The translations under genes were made by a program, and so were the position numbers. This document shows positions 26,001 to 33,443 of a DNA stretch of 64,000 nucleotides, in pieces. The stretch covers positions 20,915 through 84,914 of the forward strand of contig CAYVFC010000018.1 of assembly GCA_964450715.1 (NCBI GenBank), written 5' to 3'. Under the pieces are notes generated by a model. It was not told the DNA's origin. It was given only the letters and a program-made list of their open reading frames with translations, and searched no databases. Positions within the stretch are counted from its first letter, which is position 1. Every line of letters begins with the position of its first letter. The DNA is from CAYVFC01 sp964450715. Its GTDB lineage: Bacteria > Myxococcota_A > Polyangia > Polyangiales > JAFGIB01.

Positions 26001-28399
26001 GGGCACGAGGGCCCGTAAAAGGTGAAGTAGGTGACGCCGCTTCCGGCCGGACACTCGTCCTTGACCGAGTTGAAGGAGCCGTTATCCCCGGCCCCTGCGT
26101 CTATCGCGCCGGTCTCGTGGCAGAGGTAGTGGACCTCCTCTCCGGTCTGCACCACCGTCACCGGCTCGTCGCCCTGGTTATCCTGCCCGTCGACCAGGAT
26201 CCAGGCCAGCCTGTCGACGTCCTCCGGCTCGATGGACCCCAGCGTCCAGTCCTCGGGCAGAAAGTCGAGCCCCAGCGCCCGCATGACGATCTGGTCGGAG
26301 CACTGCACGTCGGCCAGTCCCTCGGCCATGACGCGCTCCTCCTTCTGTTCCGAGCCGTCGTAGGCATCCAGCTCCAGGTTGGCCGAGCGCCGTTCCAGTA
26401 CCATCAATCCGTAGGCGTTGGAGACCTGGGTCGGGTTCAACGTCTCCGCGTCGGTCACCGCGGGGTAGCTTTCCTCCACGAAGAACAAGATTATCCTTTC
26501 CTGGTTGATGATCGCGCCGTCGATTATGGAAAGCTCGCGGACCCGGCTGCGACCATCCGGGATGGGATTGGCCGCGGCAAAGGCGAGATTCTGTTCCTTC
26601 ATGTCCGGGCTGTCGTAGGGCTGTCGCGCGTCCCGACACTCGACGCGGTAGGTGTTTTCGGTCTGCGGGTCTTCGTAGCTGCCCTTGACGAAACCCGGAA
26701 CCAACCAGGGTATCTGAACCCGCTCGAACCCCTGGTTCAGGTTGCACTCCGACCCTATCGACTCCGGGTAGTAACGGCCTCCTACCACGCCGCCGATCTC
26801 GAGATCGGTTATATAGTTCAAACAGGTTCCGTTCAGCTCTTCCGCGCACCCCGTCATGCCGGCGGAGAGGTTGAGCTCAATGGTCGGATCGCCCGGGTAG
26901 TGCATGGTGTCGCTGGTGAGGATCTTGCCCTGCAGCACCATGTCGCTTCCTCCCGGTTGCTGCCGCAGGTTCATGGCGATGGGCAGCTCGGTCAAGCCGG
27001 AGGGGATGGGGCGCGAGCTCAGGTTGTTGGTGAAGCTCTCCAGCCCGTCCGGATCGTCGAACAGGTAGCAGGCCCCCATGGGCTCGTGGCATCTCTCCCG
27101 GACCGTTCCCCATTTCCACGACTCCTTGAGCATCGACTGGACCGCGGCGGAGAAGTTTTCGAAGGTGATCCGGCCCTGTCGCATCGCGCCCCAGCGCCAG
27201 ATGATGGCGTTGCCCACCTCCTCCAGCAGGACCTGGCTCTGGTCCGTGTTCCGGGCATCGACCCAGGCTTGCAGGTTCTCGTCGCTGAAGTTGGCGAACT
27301 GGTAGACCGTCCCTACCCATTGCCCCTCGGGCCTGCTCACGTAGGAGAGGTCTATGGTCTGGTAGCCGAGCTCCTGATTGCCGATCTCGATCACGCCGTT
27401 CCATACTGGGATGTTTTCGTTGGAGGCCTCGGCGAGTGTGATCTCGACCTCGCCGCCATCGGCTCCGAGCAGCATGAGCTGGAGGTAGGGGTCGGGAATG
27501 TCTTCCGCTGCCGTTTCATCGCTCGCCGCGTCCGATGAGCTGTCGGACTCCCCGTCAGACGGTTCCGCGTCCGAGGGCTGCTCGCGCTCGTCGTCGCTCG
27601 TCGCGCTCTGCGACAGCAGGTTTGCCTCCGGGATGACGACGTCGAGCCAGAACAGGGGCATGTCCACCTCTTCCAGCGGCCCCTCGTCGGTGAACTCGAC
27701 GTGGCTCTTCTTGCGCACCTCCAGCCGCGCCGGCTTGCTGGAGTTGTTGACCACGGTAAAGGTCTGGGAGTCTGCCACGTTGGAGAAGCGCAGCATGGTG
27801 GTGCTCACCTCGAAGGCCCCCAGCGACTGCGTTGCGATCTCGGTGGTCTCGGTGAGCGGCATGCAGTAGCCGTCGGTGCCGTCCGTGGTCTTGCAGTATT
27901 CGCCGTCCGGGCAGTCGCCCTGCTCGGAAATCGACGAGCACTCCAGGCGGCAGACGCGGCGATAACAGCTCTCGGAGGCGGCGCACTCGGAATCGGTGTT
28001 GCAGTTGGAGTGGCAGTAACCCTCCTGGCAGATCTGGAAATCGGGGCAATCGGTGTTCTCGTCGCAGCTTCTGCCGTCCTCGGTGATCTCGCCTGAGCTG
28101 CCGCCGTTGCCGCTGCTCTCCAACGCCAGCCTCATCCGGCCGATCGAGCCCTCGGTATCGTCGGGCGCACCGCCGCTCTCTCGCTTCGGGGCCACGCAGG
28201 TGCCGTTCATGCACTCGGCGCCGCCGATGCACCCCTCCATCAGTCCGTCCTCGGGGCATTCGCGGAATTCACCGTCGGCGACCAGCCCGGACTTGCAGGG
28301 GGTGAAGCATTGAGAATCGGCGCTCGTCTTGTCCGATTCGTCCCAGCAACCCGTCGTAAAGGCCAGGGCAACGGCCATCGCTGCGATAGTTCGTCTCAT
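23078..28399 (-). CDS. Very large lipoprotein with Tc-toxin-A-like C-terminal region
   Basis: A 1,773-residue lipoprotein. I place the start at the ATG preceded by GGAGGATG; it gives a signal ending ALAFTTGCWDE. Residues 20-210 contain EGF-like Cys patterns (CDENTDCPDFQICQEGYC, CNTDSECAASESCYRRVC). The middle is a beta-rich then helical region with TPR-like stretches. Residues about 1350-1550 are long amphipathic helices with a hydrophobic patch (AVATTTYLAGSTAVQIGM). The end, TMWELVINQRDEE then LLSLSDVVLYFYYTDF, resembles the ISDVILHIRYTA ending of Tc toxin A pore-forming subunits, which also have long helical pore regions. It heads the four-gene lipoprotein run. The toxin-like reading is inference; a surface adhesin is an alternative. 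Confidence 0.7.
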   Translation of the reverse strand: MRRTIAAMAVALAFTTGCWDESDKTSADSQCFTPCKSGLVADGEFRECPEDGLMEGCIGGAECMNGTCVAPKRESGGAPDDTEGSIGRMRLALESSGNGGSSGEITEDGRSCDENTDCPDFQICQEGYCHSNCNTDSECAASESCYRRVCRLECSSISEQGDCPDGEYCKTTDGTDGYCMPLTETTEIATQSLGAFEVSTTMLRFSNVADSQTFTVVNNSSKPARLEVRKKSHVEFTDEGPLEEVDMPLFWLDVVIPEANLLSQSATSDDEREQPSDAEPSDGESDSSSDAASDETAAEDIPDPYLQLMLLGADGGEVEITLAEASNENIPVWNGVIEIGNQELGYQTIDLSYVSRPEGQWVGTVYQFANFSDENLQAWVDARNTDQSQVLLEEVGNAIIWRWGAMRQGRITFENFSAAVQSMLKESWKWGTVRERCHEPMGACYLFDDPDGLESFTNNLSSRPIPSGLTELPIAMNLRQQPGGSDMVLQGKILTSDTMHYPGDPTIELNLSAGMTGCAEELNGTCLNYITDLEIGGVVGGRYYPESIGSECNLNQGFERVQIPWLVPGFVKGSYEDPQTENTYRVECRDARQPYDSPDMKEQNLAFAAANPIPDGRSRVRELSIIDGAIINQERIILFFVEESYPAVTDAETLNPTQVSNAYGLMVLERRSANLELDAYDGSEQKEERVMAEGLADVQCSDQIVMRALGLDFLPEDWTLGSIEPEDVDRLAWILVDGQDNQGDEPVTVVQTGEEVHYLCHETGAIDAGAGDNGSFNSVKDECPAGSGVTYFTFYGPSCPEQADLSALECQTEESLTCADMLNDWERTYTDPTICLFRKDPLWRCEDPDVTSCDNDLSDLRAGKIFFASGDSATKFVPLGASIDAAFRYKIEFRSRDGSKNIGFAPDICDPVLNAIPYCYDPPLIEELEERIDCALHVYMNYSDLLSNQTFASLREYLNVNFAVEGRIEQREGFETLYAELLIMLGDEAYTKAFSSRFDLAGLYEATFEGSQFEPGGIDLSGVAGQEMYSLYLAVQYYQLALDRLYRLMPTLEESLRRQIENSSQGFISQQTVTSYFDRLIRASSQKSRAWSEVAKKYESFNKPELARKVIERAYIGTYLESTMLVSLMSSIIDVVRTEEEAQIQKIIEDAQRLYKIALLDMRNVYKSIKDEVTYFGLTPDYIPFPALSGSTNAFEYLYGEAVSKASLAARKESEALSKSRSFDVDKAAFQKELVALGNSYDNQLSTLCGTFVGSDGNVYPATKKYAFHDDATKLLGDPCGYVGNGSIYEAMAAVMEAGIKIQRSIGAIEKKQKEIDIEQQRVEDVCGEIIESMIAKGVHGGIKLTLKKTKEGMAALKETLKGKLWEVKETASKIACVTGPMADSCATSAVATTTYLAGSTAVQIGMKITTAVSQIADFAEAGADLAHAEFEIHQRCDMARVNSDAKVSTMMLAFGGLAKDLQAAYRNLELAYSKLEKLRNNANRLQAQQEEMESMAIDVQAARNDPNVRIYKNSAVINADKAFDAAMLAAYKATKIYEYYTSQSYGKMDELFLIRMVSYGDHNLDNYLLELDANFGDFEELYGNPDSRVEIVSLRDNIWDIDQTNEGAEALSEEERIRLFHQRITDPELLDSNGYITIPFDTTVRQLSPLTRNHKIKYVEAEFVGSDVGDKVGRVYLRQLGTATVSSLEGGKVYYAFPQRTAVINTFFNGQRFRIFSDDTVFRNERLRDRPVANTMWELVINQRDEEVNKDINLLSLSDVVLYFYYTDFTEM

Positions 28400-28822
28400 T
28401 TCACATCCTCCATCTATTCCGGATAACCACGTCTGTTCATCTAAACGCGTAACCGTCCATATCGGCGGCGGTCCGTCTCTTCCGCCGCTTCTCGCTCCGC
28501 GTGAATCCCGATCGGTCATTCGAATGCACCGGTCCCCTCGGGCGCTCCGGCCATCGTGCTTGCCGCAAAGCTGTGAAGATCCACGTTTGCTCGTCAACGG
28601 ATCGCTTCTCGCGGGGGAAGAGATCCGTATATGCTTGTTTTTATTGAGTAAAGGTAGTTACGGACGAACAGATACGGTACCTCAACCCGCTGCCGAATTG
28701 CAAGAGTCGACAGGGCCTCTCGCCGCTTCCGTCTTCGCGTTGCGTCGAAGCGGTACATCGCCTCCCGGGCGCGACTCCGCAGCCGCCGACGCGGCGGCTG
28801 CGGAACGCTGACCGTCGGTCGG
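28400..28822. other. Regulatory gap between lipoprotein operon and radical SAM gene
   Basis: About 420 bp without a convincing gene. A distinct AT-rich patch at 28630-28660, within GC-rich surroundings, is the likeliest promoter zone for the lipoprotein operon. I see no clean -35/-10 pair. Confidence 0.3.
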
Positions 28823-29869
28823 TTACCGCTTCCTTTCGACCGGGATGAGCTCGTCCCATCCGTAGCGGGCCAGATACCGCTTCCATACGCCCTCGCATAC
28901 CGGATCGTATACACAGGACGCGCACGCGTTTCGCTTGGTCTTCTGCGACGCGTGTACCTGTGTGCCCGCGCGTTCGTGCAGCGCAACCGGTTCGCGGCGC
29001 TCTCGGCTTTCGCCCCGGCTCTTTTCCCGCGGCGGGTCCGGGTCCGTTACCGCATGGAAATAGCGGGACTCCACATATCCGCGGTTGAACCTCGGGATGG
29101 CCTCGGTCGCGCAAAGAGGTATATCCAGTAGAAATGCCGGCGGGTCCTTCTCGTCCGCTTTCGCTATCACGGAGGCGAAGGCATCGGCGATCCGTTCATA
29201 GGGTGGGAACAGGCGGTCGAAGTTGGCGTCCGCCCGGCCCTCGGGCTGCATGACGTTGAAGACGACCTGGTCGACTCCGCGTTGGCGCAGGAAGCGGAAG
29301 ATCTCATGGAGAAAGGGAAGGTTCCGGCTGTTGACCACGGTTGAAGTGTGTATGCGGAGGTCCGCGAATCCCGAGTGCCGGAGCCGCACGGCGTTGGTGA
29401 GCCCATGCTCGGTCTGGGCAAAGGCGCCGGGCGCGCGGACCAGGCCGTCATGCAGCTTCTCGGCGTGGCCATGGATGGAGATGGTCAAGAGGTTGACCCC
29501 GGAACGGACGAGCCTTTCGCAGTACTCCCCGTAGCAGAGCCTGCGGCCGTTGGTTATCAGGTGAACGCACCGGTAGCCGAGGTCGCGGGCCCAGCAGGCG
29601 TACTCGGGCAGGGACGGCACCAGGGTGGGCTCGCCCGAGGTGAAGCAGACCTCGCTCACCCCGCGCTCGTTCTGCAGGATCTCCCGGACGCGCTCGGGTT
29701 TTATGGCGCTATTCTGCTGGCGGCGATGCTCCCGCGACTCCATGCAGAAGATACAGTTGTTGTTGCACTCGGGGCCGACGGTGACGTGCAGGCGCCGGTC
29801 GCGCTCGCCAGGCCAGAAGCGGGCTTTCGCCGGGTGCGCGTCGCTTTCGCCGCCGGTCGACTTCGCCAT
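28823..29869 (-). CDS. Radical SAM protein, CNNNC type
   Basis: A 348-residue radical SAM enzyme starting MAKSTGGESD. Cys35, Cys39 and Cys42 lie in ECNNNCIFC, with CFTSGEPTLVPSLPEY (SGEP instead of GGEP) and HLITNGRRLCYGEY following. ISIHGHAEKLHDGLV is a typical strand-4/5 region. The C-terminus has CASCVYDPVCEGVWKRYLARYGWDELIPV, the C-x-x-C-x-x-x-x-x-C pattern shared with the 32499 gene product. Residues 285-320 are a charged, low-complexity insert. The next gene upstream on the same strand, 71 bp away, is another radical SAM gene. The reading could extend upstream to 30121, but that part is arginine-rich shadow sequence. Confidence 0.85.
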   Translation of the reverse strand: MAKSTGGESDAHPAKARFWPGERDRRLHVTVGPECNNNCIFCMESREHRRQQNSAIKPERVREILQNERGVSEVCFTSGEPTLVPSLPEYACWARDLGYRCVHLITNGRRLCYGEYCERLVRSGVNLLTISIHGHAEKLHDGLVRAPGAFAQTEHGLTNAVRLRHSGFADLRIHTSTVVNSRNLPFLHEIFRFLRQRGVDQVVFNVMQPEGRADANFDRLFPPYERIADAFASVIAKADEKDPPAFLLDIPLCATEAIPRFNRGYVESRYFHAVTDPDPPREKSRGESRERREPVALHERAGTQVHASQKTKRNACASCVYDPVCEGVWKRYLARYGWDELIPVERKR

Positions 29870-29940
29870 CGGGCAAGCGTGGCAAACAACCGGTCCGCCC
29901 GCAACCGCGCCTTTCTCCGGAGACGATGCCAATCGGTGCG

Positions 29941-30912
29941 TCAAGACAGGATGGGCTCGAATCCCGCCGGTCCGTGTACCTCGAGGTAGTCGGCGCGTAG
30001 CCCCAGGCAGCGCTTTCGATGGGTACAGCGGGCGCAACCTTCGAGAAAGACGCCGCCCTCCATTGGGGATCGTTCCGCCCGGAAGGGCGCGCGCCCCGGC
30101 GCGAACACCAGCAGGTTCCAAAGCCCCGCGTGTCGATAGCGGTCGTGGTACCCCTTTCCCAGTGCGCAGGGCGGCAGGTGAAGCGTGCTCGCCGCCATCG
30201 CCAGAGCGTCGGCCCTGTCAAAGGCGGCCTGTAGCGCCGGCACGACGCGGGAGACGGGCGGGAGCCAGGCGGAAAGCGACTCGCGGTCCAGCCCGTGCAG
30301 CGACAGCAGCCAGAAGGTGACGGCGGTGACGCCGATCTCCGCCAAAAGCTCGACCGTCTCGCTCAGCCGATCGAGGTTGCCTTGGCTGATGAGCAGGTCG
30401 GCCTCCGGCGCGACCTCGAGCCCGGCCAGGTTCAGCGCCGCCCGGTTCATCAGCTCGAAGGAGCCCGGGACACGGGTCACCGCGTCGTGGGCAGCGGCGT
30501 CGTGACCCATTGCCAGGAGAGATACCTGGTTCAGCCCGAGGTCCACCAGCTGGCGAGCGTAGTCCGGGTAAGCCAGCCGCAGCCCGTTGGTCTGAAGTCG
30601 CACCGTTCGATACCCCAGCCGACGGGCGGCGACGATGGCGCGGGGCAGGTCCCCGTGCAGGGTGGGCTCGCCGCCGCCGAACCAGGCGCCGCAGGCTCCT
30701 CTCTCACGCCCCTGCCGGAGCGCGTCGATCATCTCTGTAAGAGCCATGGAAGCGGTCGTCTCCAGATAGGCCGAAGGACAGACGACGCACCTGCAGTTGC
30801 AGGAGAAGCTGGTGACCAACTCGATCCAGTCGACTTTTTCCGATGGCAATTGCGACCCCGGCTCGGGAAACGGATAGGTAAAAGAGACGGACTTCAACTT
30901 ATCATGTCCCAC
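29941..30912 (-). CDS. Radical SAM protein, CNCRC type
   Basis: A 323-residue radical SAM enzyme with GTG start. Cys38, Cys42 and Cys45 lie in FSCNCRCVVCPSAY, which has an extra Cys40 inside the motif. WFGGGEPTLHGDLP and LQTNGLRLAYPDY follow. The C-terminal CARCTHRKRCLGL motif may hold an auxiliary cluster, and the chain ends with YLEVHGPAGFEPIL, close to the end of other CNNRC-type proteins here. It is divergent from the HxsB-like gene across a gap of about 105 bp and probably co-transcribed with the radical SAM gene downstream. The extra Cys in the cluster loop is unusual but has not displaced the standard three. Confidence 0.84.
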   Translation of the reverse strand: MGHDKLKSVSFTYPFPEPGSQLPSEKVDWIELVTSFSCNCRCVVCPSAYLETTASMALTEMIDALRQGRERGACGAWFGGGEPTLHGDLPRAIVAARRLGYRTVRLQTNGLRLAYPDYARQLVDLGLNQVSLLAMGHDAAAHDAVTRVPGSFELMNRAALNLAGLEVAPEADLLISQGNLDRLSETVELLAEIGVTAVTFWLLSLHGLDRESLSAWLPPVSRVVPALQAAFDRADALAMAASTLHLPPCALGKGYHDRYRHAGLWNLLVFAPGRAPFRAERSPMEGGVFLEGCARCTHRKRCLGLRADYLEVHGPAGFEPILS

Positions 30913-31018
30913 GCCGGCCGCCGCTGTCCAATGGCGGGCAGCCGCCTCCCGCGCCTTGTCGGGTGACCCGGACGAACAGGTATGCTACAGGCGAGGGTCT
31001 GGAGCGGCGACCGCAACC

Positions 31019-32530
31019 ATGGCAGAGGGTTTCGATTTCACGAATGCCGACCCGCGCTTCGCGGGCAGCGCGCGTTACCGCCGTATCGGCGACGGGGTGC
31101 TGCTCACCAGCGCCGTGGGCCGTTACGCCTTCCTGACGGCGGAGCAGTTTCAGGGCTACCTGAGGGGCGAGATTCCGCCCGACAGCGAGCTGTATCGCTC
31201 GCTGGCCGACAAGGGGCTGATCCGGGCCGAGATCAACATCGCCGACGAGGCCGAACGGCTGGGCAGGCGGCACGGTTTTTTGGGTTGCGGCCCGCACCTG
31301 CACATCATCGAGGTCACCCAGCGCTGTAACCAGTCCTGCGTCTACTGCCACTCGAGCCGCGTCGGGCTCGACCGGACCGATAGGGATATGACGGTGGAGA
31401 CCGCGGAGAGGGTTCTCGATCTGGTTTTCCGCACCTCGTCTCCGGCCATCACCATCGAGTTCCAGGGAGGAGAGCCGCTGCTCAACTTCCCGGTGGTCGA
31501 ATCAATCGTGCGCAGCGCGCTGCGACGAAACGCCTCGGCCGGTAAGCAGCTCTCCTTCTCCCTGGTCAGCAACCTGTTGCTGATGGACGAGCAGAAGCTC
31601 GCCTTTCTGCTCGACAACCGGGTGCAGATCTGCACCTCCATCGACGGTCCGCCGGAACTTCATAACCGGCAGCGCCCCTGCCCGGGGGGCGACGCCTACG
31701 CAGCGGCCCGGCGCTGGATAGAAAGAATCAATCAGGCCTACGTCGAGAAGGAGCTCAATCCGGAGGTCTATCACGTGGAGGGTCTGTTGACGGTGACTCG
31801 GCCGCTGCTCGACCTGGCGCAGGAGACGGTCGACACCTATGTCTCCCTGGGCTTCAAGGCGCTGTTTCTGAGGCCTCTCGATCCGTTCGGTTTCGCCGGT
31901 AAGGCGGCGGGTAAGCTCGGGTTCACCGCGCAGCAGTACCTGGCCTTCTATCGAGAGGCCGTGGACTACATGATCGAGCTCAACCACAAGGGAACCCCCA
32001 TCCTGGAGCGCTACGCGGCCATCTTCCTGACCAAGATCCTCTCCGACCTGGATCCGAATTTCCTCGACCTCAGATCGCCCTGCGGCGCCGGCATCGGACA
32101 GCTGACCTACGGGTACGACGGCGAGCTGTTCACCTGCGACGAGGGACGGATGCTGCACCACATGGGCGATGATTTCTTCGCCCTGGGATCGGTCCGCGAT
32201 ACGACCTACGAGCAGGCCATGAAGCACGACACGGTCCGCGCCACCACCATCGCCTCGCAGCTCTCCGCCTCGGCGGACTGCGTGCACTGCGTGTACGCGG
32301 CTTACTGCGGTATCTGTCCCGTGTACAACTACGCCACCCAGGGAAGCCTGCAAGGACAGATGCGCACCAGCAATTGGTGCGCGATCCTGATGGGGATCCA
32401 GGACCACCTGTTTTCCCGGCTGATGGTCGCGGACGCGAAGACCCAGGAGGTCTTCGAGAACTGGGTGACTGTGCGTCCGCGGGACCACTATTTACACGGT
32501 GAAGCCCCCGACCCAGATGCGCAGGGTTGA
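31019..32530 (+). CDS. hxsB: HxsB-like radical SAM maturase
   Basis: A 503-residue protein matching the HxsB radical SAM family along its length. It has an N-terminal ~90-residue domain (RYRRIGDGVLLTSAVGRYAF, PDSELYRSLADKGLI), then LHIIEVTQRCNQSCVYCH with Cys103, Cys107 and Cys110. IEFQGGEPLLNF, SFSLVSNLLLMDE, CTSIDGPPELHN, FLRPLDPFGFA and SPCGAGIGQLTYGYDGELFTCDE follow. The SPASM-like tail CVHCVYAAYCGICPVYNYATQG is intact, with a final Cys in SNWCAIL. HxsB is one of two paired maturases acting on His-Xaa-Ser repeat proteins. Here it lies 21 kb from the repeat peptide and HxsD-like gene. It overlaps the next radical SAM gene. Among the radical SAM genes here this is the surest family call. 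Confidence 0.82.
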   Translation: MAEGFDFTNADPRFAGSARYRRIGDGVLLTSAVGRYAFLTAEQFQGYLRGEIPPDSELYRSLADKGLIRAEINIADEAERLGRRHGFLGCGPHLHIIEVTQRCNQSCVYCHSSRVGLDRTDRDMTVETAERVLDLVFRTSSPAITIEFQGGEPLLNFPVVESIVRSALRRNASAGKQLSFSLVSNLLLMDEQKLAFLLDNRVQICTSIDGPPELHNRQRPCPGGDAYAAARRWIERINQAYVEKELNPEVYHVEGLLTVTRPLLDLAQETVDTYVSLGFKALFLRPLDPFGFAGKAAGKLGFTAQQYLAFYREAVDYMIELNHKGTPILERYAAIFLTKILSDLDPNFLDLRSPCGAGIGQLTYGYDGELFTCDEGRMLHHMGDDFFALGSVRDTTYEQAMKHDTVRATTIASQLSASADCVHCVYAAYCGICPVYNYATQGSLQGQMRTSNWCAILMGIQDHLFSRLMVADAKTQEVFENWVTVRPRDHYLHGEAPDPDAQG

Positions 32531-33410
32531 TATCAAGCTCGGGTTCGCCTGCAACAACCGATGCGTGTTCTGCGTGCAAGGCGACAAGCGCTTGCGGCAG
32601 GCGCCGCGGACCCGGGAACAGATCGAGCAGAACCTGCGCGAGGGCCGGCGTCGCGGCGTCGGTGGGGTGGTGCTGACCGGGGGCGAGCCCACGCTTCACC
32701 GCGACTTCTTGTGGACTATCCGGCTGGCCCGGAGTCTGGGCTACGTCGAGATCCAGGTACAGACCAACGGGCGCCTGTTCTGCTACCCGCAGAGCTGCCG
32801 CGCGGCCATCGAGGCCGGGGCGACCGAGTTCTCGCCGGCCCTGCACGGCGCCGACCAAGAGGCGCACGACGGGTTGACGAGGGCGTCGGGCAGCTTCCGG
32901 CAGACGGTGAGCGCCATAGGCAACCTGGTCGAGCTCGGGCAGCGGGTGGTGACGAACACGGTGGTGAACGCGAAGAACTACCGCCGGCTTCCCGAGATCG
33001 CGCGCCTGCTGGTCTCCCTGGGCGTCGACCAGTTCCAGCTGGCCTTCGTGCACATCGCCGGTACGGCCTACCAGAACCGCGCCTGGTTGGTCCCGCGGAA
33101 GACCGAGGTGATGCCCTACGTCTTTGCCGCGCTCGATGTCGGCCGCCAGGCGAAGGTGCGCTGCCTGACCGAGGCGATACCCTTCTGCCTGATGACGGGC
33201 TACGAAGATCACATCGCCGAGAAGATCATACCGGAGACGCTGATCTACGACGCGGAGCTGACCATCGATAGCTATACCGACTATCGGCGAGCCGAGGGCA
33301 AGAGCAAGGCGGCTTCTTGCGGCGAGTGTCTATGGAACGAACAGTGCGAAGGGCCCTGGCGCGAGTACCCCGAGATGTTCGGCTGGGAAGAGCTGGTCCC
33401 GCGGCGCTGA
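32499..33410 (+). CDS. Radical SAM protein paired with the HxsB-like gene (HxsC position)
   Basis: A 303-residue radical SAM enzyme. The GTG start overlaps the HxsB-like gene by 32 bp; an in-frame ATG at 32517 is an alternative. Cys18, Cys22 and Cys25 lie in FACNNRCVFCVQGDKR. VLTGGEPTLHRDFLW, QVQTNGRLFCYPQ and PALHGADQEAHDGLTR follow, and the chain closes with CGECLWNEQCEGPWREYPEMFGWEELVP. Gene order (HxsB then a shorter radical SAM gene) mirrors the HxsB-HxsC pair, but the sequence looks like the general CNNRC clade, so I do not name it hxsC. Its C-terminal cluster motif is very close to that of the 28823 gene product, suggesting related substrates. Confidence 0.85.
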   Translation: MKPPTQMRRVDIKLGFACNNRCVFCVQGDKRLRQAPRTREQIEQNLREGRRRGVGGVVLTGGEPTLHRDFLWTIRLARSLGYVEIQVQTNGRLFCYPQSCRAAIEAGATEFSPALHGADQEAHDGLTRASGSFRQTVSAIGNLVELGQRVVTNTVVNAKNYRRLPEIARLLVSLGVDQFQLAFVHIAGTAYQNRAWLVPRKTEVMPYVFAALDVGRQAKVRCLTEAIPFCLMTGYEDHIAEKIIPETLIYDAELTIDSYTDYRRAEGKSKAASCGECLWNEQCEGPWREYPEMFGWEELVPRR

Positions 33411-33443
33411 TCGGCGGATCTTCGCGACGGAGAGGGGCAGCGG

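Noticed and set aside
30956..31018. Longer start for the HxsB-like gene
   Set aside because: The 21 extra residues are not HxsB-like; the ATG at 31019 begins the conserved N-terminal domain.
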